DNA of 49,551 nucleotides, taken from positions 1-49,551 of the forward strand of contig JAXGBA010000136.1 of NCBI GenBank assembly GCA_034186235.1, given 5' to 3'. A program made the translations under genes and the position numbers. This document shows positions 32,688 to 44,940 of this stretch, piece after piece; position 1 is the first letter of the stretch, and the number at the start of each line of letters is the position of its first letter. The notes under the pieces are model-generated. The model worked only from the letters and a program-made list of their open reading frames with translations, searched no databases and was not told where the DNA came from. This stretch comes from CAKSKB01 sp034186235. Its GTDB lineage: Bacteria; Bacillota; Clostridia; HGM11514.

Positions 32688-33728
32688 TTACCGGTTTTGA
32701 GCCGTAATCACATCAAAAAGTGCGTCGGAAAACGATGCTGCGCCCCGTTTTACTTCATCAAGAGTGTTTCCGTTTCCGCCGCATTCCACGATTAACATTC
32801 CGGGGGAAAGGCACTGATTGAAACGCTCCGTGCGCAAATCGAGAGGTCTTGCAAGCCCGGGATATTTTTTGTTCATGCTCTGCTGAATTTTAAGGCCGAA
32901 GGACAAATTCTGTTCCCAGTTCGGGTGATAAAGTCCGCCTTCGTCGGTTCCGAGAACAAGCATGAACTGCGCCTGGGTTTCGCCGTTTATATCGGCTGTA
33001 ACGCGAAGCCCCGAGCCGTCCTCGTATGTTATGCCGTCACGGTGCACATCAAGAACCACCTTAACTGACGGATTTTCCGCAAGCAGAGCTTCCACCGTTT
33101 CGTAGCTGCGAAGGTATGAGCCGTTATAATCATAATCGTGCACGGTTTTGCAGTGCAGAACATTTACTCCCCTATCGGAAAGGCACTTTTCTATCACATT
33201 CCCGACGGCGACAACATTTTTTTCCTCATCATCGGTTCTGTCTGAACCCTCAAAACTTTCCGTTGTGTGGGTGTGAAAAATCAGCACCTGAGGCTCTTGG
33301 GATTCAATCTCAACCGGCAGAAAATCAATATCACGGTTAAAGAGGGCGTCCGTATCAACCGCAAAGCTTGTATGGTTTTTAATCTGCGTTCCCGATGACG
33401 GAATGGAAATCGCTTTTGAAGCCGGTGCGGCGGCCGCTTCCTCGGGCTGCGGCTCAGGCTCGGGCGAGACAGCCACCGGCTCTGCAGCTGCCTTAAGTTC
33501 CTTTGCGGCAGAAGCGAACGCAATGTTTGAACTTGCAAATACCGATTTATAACCTCCGAAAACGCTTTCGGAGTTGTCCATGCACAAAAGAGCGGTTTTA
33601 AACATAAGGCGGCTGCACGGCACGCTGAAACTTATTTTCGTCAGAATTACAATCATAATAAGTACAAATACAGCCGCAATATGCCGCTTTCTTATCACAA
33701 AAGCGGCGCTCCGAAAGCTTTTCTTCAC
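32688..33728 (-). CDS. spoIIP: Stage II sporulation protein P
   Basis: A 346-residue membrane-anchored amidase/endopeptidase needed for thinning of septal peptidoglycan during engulfment. One N-terminal helix (17-37) and a Pro/Glu/Ala linker are followed by the catalytic domain. Its landmarks are IFHTHTTESF near residue 150, VVLDVHRDGI near 225 and the Glu of MLIVECGGNGN near 315. These are the His and Glu residues expected for metal binding and catalysis. The start is GTG 33728, with AGAGGTG 6 nt upstream. In related genomes spoIIP commonly sits near rpsT and gpr; gpr is absent here. This is the best evidence in the window for a sporulating ancestor. Confidence 0.9.
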   Translation of the reverse strand: MKKSFRSAAFVIRKRHIAAVFVLIMIVILTKISFSVPCSRLMFKTALLCMDNSESVFGGYKSVFASSNIAFASAAKELKAAAEPVAVSPEPEPQPEEAAAAPASKAISIPSSGTQIKNHTSFAVDTDALFNRDIDFLPVEIESQEPQVLIFHTHTTESFEGSDRTDDEEKNVVAVGNVIEKCLSDRGVNVLHCKTVHDYDYNGSYLRSYETVEALLAENPSVKVVLDVHRDGITYEDGSGLRVTADINGETQAQFMLVLGTDEGGLYHPNWEQNLSFGLKIQQSMNKKYPGLARPLDLRTERFNQCLSPGMLIVECGGNGNTLDEVKRGAASFSDALFDVITAQNR

Positions 33729-33803
33729 GATTGTCACCTCTTGTTTGAGTTTATTTGCGAGCCGGGATTTTTATTACATTAAAATTAATTATTAAAAATT
33801 GTA

Positions 33804-33832
33804 TTTACATAATTATTATTTTGATGTATAAT
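33804..33832 (+). promoter_or_regulatory. Promoter of the NUDIX-VanW pair
   Basis: TTTACA, 17-nt spacer, TATAAT. A second TATAAT follows at 33835-33840. Confidence 0.6.
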
Positions 33833-33863
33833 AGTATAATAATGATATTTGGAGGTGTTTCCG

Positions 33864-34457
33864 CTGGACGAAATGATGAAACAATTTGAAAAGCTTAACA
33901 AAAAATGCGGCGGAAACGCAAAACTCAAATGCGTTCATCTTGATTTCGACAGCAAAAAATTCTTTAATTCGTTCAAAAGGACCACCATGAAAGACCGCTG
34001 CGGCGAGGTTGCGTTTGCGCTTGAGCGCAAAAACGGAAAGTTCGTGGTTATAAGGAATTCTGTGTATCCGGAGGGCGTTTACAGAATTCCGACCGGCGGA
34101 ATACGCTTCGGGGAAAGCGTTCTGTCGGCACTTTACCGCGAAATCGGCGAGGAACTGGGCGTAAAGGTAAAGCTGAAGCAGTTTCTCGGGGCGGTTAAAT
34201 ACGACATCAGCTATGGCGGAGAACGGCTTGATTTTTATTCGTTCGTGTTCCACATGAAAGAAATTTCGGGGAATATCATTGAGGACGCAACCCAGAACGA
34301 AATCAGCGAATTTGCGGAAGCGGACCTCGGATTCTTGATAAAAATATCCGAAAAACTTAAAGAAAAAGGCAACTCCAAGGGAGACTGGAGGAGCTTTCGT
34401 TATCAGACAACTTCATTTATAATTCCGTTTTTAAAAAGCGAAGAAGGCAAAATATAA
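33864..34457 (+). CDS. NUDIX hydrolase, probably started at CTG
   Basis: A protein of about 197 residues that would cleave a nucleoside diphosphate linked to another moiety. The NUDIX box is complete: GGIRFGESVLSALYREIGEE then LGV, near residues 80-102, with all Glu residues of the metal site. An N-terminal extension of about 50 residues precedes the fold. The start is unusual. GGAGG at 33851-33855 is ideally placed (8 nt) for an in-frame CTG at 33864, while the first in-frame ATG (33873) is 17 nt away and TTG (33849) lies before it. The stop overlaps the vanW start by one base (TAATG). The substrate is unknown. Confidence 0.82.
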   Translation: MDEMMKQFEKLNKKCGGNAKLKCVHLDFDSKKFFNSFKRTTMKDRCGEVAFALERKNGKFVVIRNSVYPEGVYRIPTGGIRFGESVLSALYREIGEELGVKVKLKQFLGAVKYDISYGGERLDFYSFVFHMKEISGNIIEDATQNEISEFAEADLGFLIKISEKLKEKGNSKGDWRSFRYQTTSFIIPFLKSEEGKI

Positions 34458-36007
34458 TGGCAAAGAAAAAAGCGCTTAAAATTTCAATAATAATTGTTTC
34501 CGGGGTTTTGGCGATTCTTATAGCATCGGGCACTGTTTATGCCCATTTCATGCTCAAAAATACCGAAACGGTGGCGGACGGCGTTACGGTTTTCGGGGTG
34601 GATGTCGGCGGAATGTCAAGAGTTGCGGCAAGGCAGACAATAAGGGAGAACCTTCCTGAGGAATCCGAAAACAAAAACATTGAGCTTGTGTGCGGTTCGG
34701 AAATACTCTGGCTTACAACCGATGAACTCTCGCCCGAAATAGATGTTTCGGAAACGGTGGACAATGCGTTCAGCTACGGAAAAAGCGGCTCTAAGATGAG
34801 CCGCCTTAAAAAACTTATAAGCGCAAAGCTTGAAGGCTTTGAGGTCAGGGCGGCTCTGGATATAAGCGATGATATTCTGACCGATGTTCTGGCACCTTTC
34901 ACCGAAGGCATCGAAAACCCGTTCATTCCTGCAAACTATGTAGTGGAACCCGAGCAAATCGTTGTTATCCCGGGGAAACGCGGCATGGGAATCGACCGCG
35001 AAAAACTCAAAAATGACATTTCCGACCATATGTTCAGAGGAAAAAAGGGCAGCATAAAGCTTAAAATAACCGAGTGCGAACCTACGGTGTATTCCGCCGA
35101 AAAGCTGCACAAAATTTTTGCGTGCGAACCTGAAAATGCGGAATATACCAAAGACGAAAACGGTCGTATTACTGCAACAGACGGCAAAATCGGCGTTGAT
35201 TTCAATATCAAAACCGCACAGAAAATACTTGATAAAGCAAACGGCGGCGAGGCTTATATTCCGTTTGTGGCAACCAAGCCCGAAATAACAAAAGATACGC
35301 TTCTGACCGGCATGTACCGTGATGAACTCAGCTCATACTCGTCCTCTTATACCGTCGGAAACACCGGAAGGGTAAAAAATTTAGAGCTTGCGTGCTCAAA
35401 GCTTAACGGAACGGAGCTTCTGCCGGGCGAGGTGTTTTCGTATGTCGGGGCGGTCGGCAGCGGAACATATGAAGAGGGCTATGTAGACGCCCCGATTTAT
35501 GCCGACGGCGAGGTTGCAACCGGCGTTGCCGGGGGCATATGCCAGGGCTCGTCAACGCTTTACTGCGCCGTGCTTTACGCCGATTTGAATGTCACCGAAC
35601 GGGTTAATCACTCCATGCCGGTCGGGTATGTTCCTGCCGGAATGGACGCAACCATTGCAACGCCGTATATAGACTTTAAGTTTGAAAACTCGACCGGATA
35701 CCCGCTTAAAATCGAGGCTTCGGCAGCCGGCGGAACTATGAAAATAAGGCTTTTGGGGATTGATACCGACCCTTCAAAGGAAATCGTTATAACCAACAAG
35801 AAAATCGAAACCATTCCGTTTGAAACAAAAGAGGTTGAAACCGACAAACTCCCGAAAGATGAGAAGAAAATCAAGCAGAACGGCTCGGACGGAAGCGTGG
35901 TTGAAACTTATAAAACCGTCAAAATCGGAGGGGCGGAACAAAGCACGGTTAAAATAACCACCAGCCGGTATGCACAGATTCCGAAAATAGTCGAAACAGG
36001 CAAATAA
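34457..36007 (+). CDS. VanW-family membrane-anchored protein with peptidoglycan-binding-like and G5 domains
   Basis: A 516-residue envelope protein with an N-terminal membrane helix (residues 8-30). PG_binding_4-like repeats occupy about 60-290. A VanW domain spans roughly 310-440 (LPGEVFSYVGAVGSG, GGICQGSSTLYCAVLYADL, and the VNHSMPVGYVPAGMDATI segment). A short G5-like C-terminus covers about 450-510 (ITNKKIETIPFETKEVE). This resembles Bacillus YoaR. VanW is found in some vancomycin-resistance clusters, but its function is unknown and it does not by itself imply resistance. It is coupled to the NUDIX gene by TAATG. No terminator lies between its stop and the riboswitch promoter 3 nt downstream. 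Confidence 0.88.
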   Translation: MAKKKALKISIIIVSGVLAILIASGTVYAHFMLKNTETVADGVTVFGVDVGGMSRVAARQTIRENLPEESENKNIELVCGSEILWLTTDELSPEIDVSETVDNAFSYGKSGSKMSRLKKLISAKLEGFEVRAALDISDDILTDVLAPFTEGIENPFIPANYVVEPEQIVVIPGKRGMGIDREKLKNDISDHMFRGKKGSIKLKITECEPTVYSAEKLHKIFACEPENAEYTKDENGRITATDGKIGVDFNIKTAQKILDKANGGEAYIPFVATKPEITKDTLLTGMYRDELSSYSSSYTVGNTGRVKNLELACSKLNGTELLPGEVFSYVGAVGSGTYEEGYVDAPIYADGEVATGVAGGICQGSSTLYCAVLYADLNVTERVNHSMPVGYVPAGMDATIATPYIDFKFENSTGYPLKIEASAAGGTMKIRLLGIDTDPSKEIVITNKKIETIPFETKEVETDKLPKDEKKIKQNGSDGSVVETYKTVKIGGAEQSTVKITTSRYAQIPKIVETGK

Positions 36008-36010
36008 CGC

Positions 36011-36039
36011 TTGACAAACATTGGCGGTTGTGCTATACT
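36011..36039 (+). promoter_or_regulatory. Promoter of the cobalamin riboswitch transcript
   Basis: Perfect TTGACA, 17-nt spacer, TATACT. The initiation point would be near 36046, just before the riboswitch. Confidence 0.85.
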
Positions 36040-36054
36040 TTGGTTTGTAAATTT

Positions 36055-36275
36055 GAATAATTGCGCAAAGTGCCCCATATACCCTTTTTGAGGGGTATAT
36101 GAGGTGAAAAGGGAATCGGGTGAGAATCCCGAACGATAACGGTCGCTGTATGCTCCGGAACGCTTTTGCCGCCGTTGACGAAAGTCAGTCATTGGGAAAC
36201 CGAGAAGGCAGACGGCATAAGATATTTTACGGGGCGAGTCAGAAGACCTGCTTGGCGTTTACAAGGTGCATTCGT
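36055..36275 (+). promoter_or_regulatory. Cobalamin (B12) riboswitch
   Basis: Conserved elements of the adenosylcobalamin riboswitch are present in order. They are the GGTGAAAAGGGAATCGGGTG segment at 36103-36122 with the following AGAATCCCG, a CGGTCGCTG core at about 36140, and the B12 box AGTCAGAAGACCTGC at 36237-36251. A strong hairpin (ATATACCC/GGGGTATAT, 36078-36100) precedes the core. The intrinsic terminator at 36319-36350 follows before the gene. This supports transcriptional repression when corrinoid is bound. Confidence 0.92.
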
Positions 36276-36318
36276 ATTTCAGGATGTGCTGTAATGTTTT
36301 TGTGCAGAAAAATCCGCT

Positions 36319-36350
36319 GCGGTAATCTTTTTTAAGATTACCGCTTTTTT
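36319..36350 (+). terminator. Riboswitch-controlled terminator
   Basis: GCGGTAATCTT pairs with AAGATTACCGC (36319-36344), followed by TTTTTT. It lies 48 nt before the downstream start codon, the position of a transcription attenuator. Confidence 0.9.
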
Positions 36351-36398
36351 GCGGTTTATTATATAATTAATTTATTCATGAAAGGTCAGGTAAAAGTA

Positions 36399-39300
36399 AT
36401 GAAAAAGACAGTACTCGGCAAATCGCTTGCGCTGCTTCTTGCGCTGGTTATGGTTCTCTCGTGCATGAGCGCAGTTGCATTTGCGGCGGAACTTAAAGGC
36501 TCCGGAACGGAAGCAGACCCCTACATAATCGGAAATGCGGCACAGCTTTCGGCTCTTTCGGAACTTCCCGAAGTCGGATATGTTTCACTCGCAGACGATA
36601 TTGATATGAGCGGAATCGAGCCACAGACAAGCTTTATAAAAAAACTCACCGGCGCATTTATGGGCTACGGCCATAAAATCAAAAACCTCACTCTTAAGGG
36701 CGGCACGGGCAAATCCACATGGCAGTCCACAGAGATAATATATACCGGTCTTATCGGCGAAATTTCCGCTAATGCAACGGTTCGTGATATAATTTTTGAA
36801 AACGCCTCGATAACGAAAGATATAGGCAATTATAACTATGTCGGAATTGTCGCAGGTTTTGTAAGCGAAGGCTCAAATGTTACTATAGACAACTGCATCT
36901 TAAACGGAAAAATCGAAAGTAATTCTGCCACAATGAACACCTATCTCGGCGGAATTGCAGGCTCTGCCGGCGGCAGTATAAATGATAAAACCACGCTTTC
37001 CGTCACAAACACGGTAAGCAATATTGCAATCACCGCCGCAAAATCGAACTATGCCGGCACGATTCTCGGCGTTTCGCAGTACTATACAACATTCAACGTT
37101 GAAAACTGCGCAATCATCGGGGATATTTCAGGTTCGGCTCAATACGCCGGGGGCGTGCTTTCATGGGTTAATTCCACCAACGGTGCTCTCAATCTCAAAA
37201 ACACCTATCTCGGCGCAAAAATAAAAGGAAGCAAACAGTACGGCGTTTGCTACAGCCGCTCAAGCTTCCCGATTGAAAGCGAAAATTTCTATTATGATAC
37301 TGATAAAAACCCGTCTCCATCATCGTGGAGCAAATTTGAAATGCTCTATTCCGGCAGCGTTTCGGCAGAGGGAAAAACAACCGATGAAATAAAAGCGCTT
37401 AAGCTTGACGGTTTTGAAGTAAGAGAGGGCGAATTTGATAATTATCCCGTTCCGGTATGGAACCCCACCGAACCTCCGGCACCGCCGGTGCCTTCATATT
37501 CCTGCACGGTAAAGTTTGAGGGCACAGAAGACGGAACCGTCAGATTGTTCAAAGGCGATGAGGAAATCATTCCCGAAAACGGAGTATATGTTCTTTCCGA
37601 AAAAGGCGAGTATAAATATGAAGTAACAGACCTTTCGGATTATTATGATGTAAAAGATCAGACCTTCACCGTAGGCGATGAAGATAACGAAACGGTCAAA
37701 ACCGTATGGGTGCATCTTTCTTATAAGCCTGTCGCGCTAAGCGGCACCGGCACAGAGGATGACCCTTACAGAATCACAAAAGCGAGCGAGCTTTTAAGCC
37801 TTGCGGCGCTTGTAAATGACGGAAAATCATCAGACTCTTTTGTAAACCTTGAAAACGATGTAACCGTCAAGGGTAGCTGGACGCCCCTCGGCAAAAATTC
37901 GGCATATGCATTTAAGGGAAGCTTTGAAGGAAACGGTCACTCCGTTACCGTAACGGTTGACAACCCGAATTTAAGCTATTTCGGATTTTTCGGCTGCCTT
38001 GAAAACGCAGCGGTCAGAAACCTTACGGTCAACGGTGAAATATACTGCTCCGAGCCTTACGCATTTGTCGGCGGAATTGCTGCAAGGGCAAGAGGAAATG
38101 TCACGATAGAAAACTGTGTCAACAACTCTTCCGTTTCATCGCTTGCAAAAGGCGCTGCAGGAGTAGGCGGCATTGTCGGCGGATATGATGATAATGTCGA
38201 ATACAAATCCGAAAATATACGCCTTACCGTAAAAAGCAGCAAAAACAACGGTCTTTTAATGGTTACCGGCTCCGAAAAAGAGGCTTATGTCGGAGGAATT
38301 GTCGGCTCAAACGCAAACTGCGTGCAGCTTGAAAACTGCGAAAACACCGGTGATATTTATGCTCCCGGCTGCACCGTCGGCGGACTTTTGGGACAGGCAG
38401 GATATCAGACCGGCGATTTCAAACCGAGCATAAAAGACTGCTCTGTTTCCGGTGCAATTTCGGGGCTTGCCGGGCGTTCAAACCGCCTTTGGGGCAAGGG
38501 TACGCTCACAGATGTAACCGGCAGCGGCGAAAATACTGCCGAAAACGGCGAAATCACAAACGAACTCGTTCTGGAATCCGCAAAATACAGAAATATTATC
38601 GCCGCCTACAGCGAAGGCAAGCTAACGCTTATAAAGGACGGCGAAACAGCGGACAAAAATGTGACCGTTACTGCGCTCAAGGGCGAAAAGGATATTTCAA
38701 AGGGCTATATTTCATGCGATGAAAGCGGAATTTCACTTATTAAAGCAAACGACACGGCAAAAGTTGCGGAAGAAACCGCAACACTTAAATTTGAAAGTGA
38801 GAACTCAAGCCTTAGAAAACCCGTTACAATAAATATATACCCCTCAAAATCCAAAGCTATTTCGCTTATGGATAAAATTGCGGAAAGCTACTCCGGCAAG
38901 TGGGACGAATGGGAGGTATTCGATTCTGCGGTTTACGAAAAGCTTGGCTTCGGTAAAAATAAAACCGACATTGAAAACTACAAAAACCTAACGGTAAACA
39001 AGCTCGAAAAAAGTACTCCGCTTGTTACAGACCGTGCAAAAGCGGAAATAATTCTGTCTGTACTCGGCATAAATTCCGACAAGCTCACGGCATTTAGGAA
39101 AACGGAAAGCTACAGCAATGCGGAAATGCTTCAAAAGATGGATTTCGGAAGCAGCTATTATACCGCTCCGTGGATTCTTCTTGCGGAAGAGGCGGGACAG
39201 CTCAGGCTTTCGGACGAACAAAGAAGCTCCCTGATTTCAACAATTACGGCAGCTCAGGGCGAAAACGGCGTCTTCTATTCAATCTGGGGCGGCGAAAAAT

Positions 39301-40826
39301 ATGACGATGTTGACACCACCGGCACCTGCCTTGCCGCACTTGCAAGATTTTACGACACTGACGAAACGGTTAAAACCTTCTGCGATAAGGCAATAAACGG
39401 CCTTTCCGAAATGCAGGGCGAAAACGGTTCGTACGGCAATGTAAACTCCGATGCAATGGTTATAACCGGTCTTGCGGCAATGGGCGTTAATCCGTCGGCT
39501 GACCCTAAATTCACCAAAAACGGCTGCACCCTTGAAGGCGCTCTCATGCTTTATGTTAATAACGGCGAAAACGGTTTCGTTCCTTCATATTATGCAGACG
39601 GCGAAGCGGGAGTAAAAGCAGCGGCGCTTGCAACGGAACAGGGCTTCCGTGCCCTTATCACGCTGCGTCAGCTTGAAAAATGCAGCTCCTTCAACATCTA
39701 TTCTCTGAAGACTTCCGGCGGGGATGTAATCGAAAAAGAAGTAAATGACTTCATTGCTACCGGGGAAGGCAAAGGCGGAGAGGAAGAGAAGGAAGAAGAA
39801 ACCAACAATCCTTCGGGCGGCGGTTCAACAACCAAAACCATCACCGCAACATTAACCGTTGATGCGGACGGCGAAACATGGCTTACAAAGAGCATCGCCC
39901 TCCAAAAAGGCGCAACCGCAGCAAAGCTTATAAAGGAAGCTTTTTCGGAAGGCGGCTTGACAGCAGACGGCATTGACGAAGGCTACATCAAGTCCGTGAC
40001 AAAGGACGGAAAAACTCTTGCGCAGGGAGATAAGGGCTCAAACAGCGGATGGATGTACAAGGTTGACGGCAAAAGCCCGAACGTAGGCATAGGGGATTTT
40101 GAACTTTACGACGGCGCAAAAGTTAAGCTTTACTACACAAGAGACTGGACTAAAGAAGAAGAAGAAGAATCAAAAAAATGGAGCGGCAGCTCCGGCAGCG
40201 GAAGCTCAAAGCCTGCCGATAAAACCGATGACAAAAAAGATGATATTAACAACGATACCGTTCCTGTTGATAAGACTGCGGAAAACACCTTTGCATTCAG
40301 CGATATCGAAGCCGGTGCATGGTATTTTGATTCCGTAAAATCCGCGTTTGAAAAAGGACTTATGCAGGGCGTAACCGAAACCGAATTTGCCCCGAACGCT
40401 CTTCTCACAAGAGCAATGTTCATAACCATTCTTTACAGGCTTGAAGGCGAACCGGCTGCAAATGCGGCAAACTTTACCGATATACCGAAAGACGCATGGT
40501 ACGAAAAGGCTGTTTCATGGGGATACGAAAACAAAATCATCAGCGGAATGAGCGAAACGGAGTTTGCTCCCGACGAAAACATCACCCGCGAGCAGATGGC
40601 GGCTATAATTGCAAGATATGCCGAATTTAAGGGCAAGGACATCTCCGCAGATGCAGATCTGACGGTATATTCCGACTTTGACGCCATTTCAGAATACGCT
40701 GCAGGCGCACTTAAATACACCGTTTCAAACGGAATAATAGTCGGAAAGAGCGAAAGCACACTAAACCCGACCGACACCGCAACAAGAGCGGAAGCGGCAG
40801 CAATACTTACAAGAATTTCAGAATAA
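36399..40826 (+). CDS. Secreted SLH-anchored protein with transcobalamin-like (alpha/alpha barrel + DUF4430) domains
   Basis: About 1475 residues under a B12 riboswitch. Signal peptide: 1-28 (ends AVAFA). Residues 29-358 and 446-720 are two beta-helix-like regions, each opening with a GSGTEADPY/GTGTEDDPY motif and holding GLUG-type repeats (VGGIAA, VGGIVG, VGGLLG). They are joined by a Pro-rich linker and a beta domain (367-443). An Ig-like segment spans 721-815. Residues 818-1105 resemble prenyltransferase/terpenoid-cyclase-like helical repeats (DTTGTCLAALARF, NSDAMVITGLAAMGVNP), the fold of the transcobalamin alpha domain. Residues 1147-1250 are a DUF4430 domain (transcobalamin C-terminal-like: GSNSGWMYKVDGKSPNVGI). 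Three SLH repeats follow at 1299-1475. The start is ATG 36399 (CAGG 8 nt upstream). I infer surface corrinoid capture. Function is unproven and substrate could differ. Confidence 0.88.
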   Translation: MKKTVLGKSLALLLALVMVLSCMSAVAFAAELKGSGTEADPYIIGNAAQLSALSELPEVGYVSLADDIDMSGIEPQTSFIKKLTGAFMGYGHKIKNLTLKGGTGKSTWQSTEIIYTGLIGEISANATVRDIIFENASITKDIGNYNYVGIVAGFVSEGSNVTIDNCILNGKIESNSATMNTYLGGIAGSAGGSINDKTTLSVTNTVSNIAITAAKSNYAGTILGVSQYYTTFNVENCAIIGDISGSAQYAGGVLSWVNSTNGALNLKNTYLGAKIKGSKQYGVCYSRSSFPIESENFYYDTDKNPSPSSWSKFEMLYSGSVSAEGKTTDEIKALKLDGFEVREGEFDNYPVPVWNPTEPPAPPVPSYSCTVKFEGTEDGTVRLFKGDEEIIPENGVYVLSEKGEYKYEVTDLSDYYDVKDQTFTVGDEDNETVKTVWVHLSYKPVALSGTGTEDDPYRITKASELLSLAALVNDGKSSDSFVNLENDVTVKGSWTPLGKNSAYAFKGSFEGNGHSVTVTVDNPNLSYFGFFGCLENAAVRNLTVNGEIYCSEPYAFVGGIAARARGNVTIENCVNNSSVSSLAKGAAGVGGIVGGYDDNVEYKSENIRLTVKSSKNNGLLMVTGSEKEAYVGGIVGSNANCVQLENCENTGDIYAPGCTVGGLLGQAGYQTGDFKPSIKDCSVSGAISGLAGRSNRLWGKGTLTDVTGSGENTAENGEITNELVLESAKYRNIIAAYSEGKLTLIKDGETADKNVTVTALKGEKDISKGYISCDESGISLIKANDTAKVAEETATLKFESENSSLRKPVTINIYPSKSKAISLMDKIAESYSGKWDEWEVFDSAVYEKLGFGKNKTDIENYKNLTVNKLEKSTPLVTDRAKAEIILSVLGINSDKLTAFRKTESYSNAEMLQKMDFGSSYYTAPWILLAEEAGQLRLSDEQRSSLISTITAAQGENGVFYSIWGGEKYDDVDTTGTCLAALARFYDTDETVKTFCDKAINGLSEMQGENGSYGNVNSDAMVITGLAAMGVNPSADPKFTKNGCTLEGALMLYVNNGENGFVPSYYADGEAGVKAAALATEQGFRALITLRQLEKCSSFNIYSLKTSGGDVIEKEVNDFIATGEGKGGEEEKEEETNNPSGGGSTTKTITATLTVDADGETWLTKSIALQKGATAAKLIKEAFSEGGLTADGIDEGYIKSVTKDGKTLAQGDKGSNSGWMYKVDGKSPNVGIGDFELYDGAKVKLYYTRDWTKEEEEESKKWSGSSGSGSSKPADKTDDKKDDINNDTVPVDKTAENTFAFSDIEAGAWYFDSVKSAFEKGLMQGVTETEFAPNALLTRAMFITILYRLEGEPAANAANFTDIPKDAWYEKAVSWGYENKIISGMSETEFAPDENITREQMAAIIARYAEFKGKDISADADLTVYSDFDAISEYAAGALKYTVSNGIIVGKSESTLNPTDTATRAEAAAILTRISE

Positions 40827-40838
40827 CAAATCAAAAGT

Positions 40839-40880
40839 GGGCTGCAGCAAAACGAAATTGTTTTGCTGCAGCCCCTTTTT
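40839..40880 (+). terminator. Strong terminator after the SLH/DUF4430 gene
   Basis: A perfect 15-bp stem (GGGCTGCAGCAAAAC with GTTTTGCTGCAGCCC), 6-nt loop, then CTTTTT. Confidence 0.93.
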
Positions 40881-40944
40881 ATGTTAAAAAACCGCTGAAA
40901 TGCCCTAAAAATTTAAAAAACCCGAAAAATATTGCCAAAAACTC

Positions 40945-40973
40945 TTGACAAAACCTTCGGATTATGATATTAT
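40945..40973 (+). promoter_or_regulatory. Promoter of rpoBC
   Basis: Perfect TTGACA, 17-nt spacer, TATTAT. A TATAAT follows shortly after at 40976-40981. Confidence 0.8.
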
Positions 40974-41137
40974 CATATAATGCTATATGTATGATATAAG
41001 GGCATATTATCCTTATATACATACTATATCACAAATTCAATAAAAAATCAAGAGTTTTTTGAAATTTGTGTTACATAGTTTTTTCAAATCGGTTCCGTTC
41101 CGGCAAAACGGAGACTGAAATTTTTTGAAGAGGTGAT

Positions 41138-44926
<3,789 letters not shown>

Positions 44927-44940
44927 GGAGGCGCTTTGAA

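Larger units (their letters stand above)
40827..41137 (+). other. Intergenic region: terminator, rpoB promoter and structured leader
   Basis: These 311 bases contain no gene. After the terminator (40839-40880) comes the rpoB promoter (40945-40973) and a leader of about 155 nt. The leader has two inverted repeats: 40984-41001 with 41011-41028 (imperfect, about 14 bp) and 41030-41038 with 41061-41070 (CACAAATT/AATTTGTG plus inner A/T pairing). Neither has a T-run typical of a terminator. Confidence 0.65.

Noticed and set aside
34457..36007. VanW gene as evidence of vancomycin resistance.
   Set aside because: No vanA/B/H/X ligase genes are present; stand-alone VanW proteins are common in susceptible Clostridia.
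36840..38400. Repeat array or CRISPR-like DNA in the large surface gene.
   Set aside because: The repeats are degenerate protein-level GLUG motifs inside one open frame; there are no regular identical DNA repeats with spacers.
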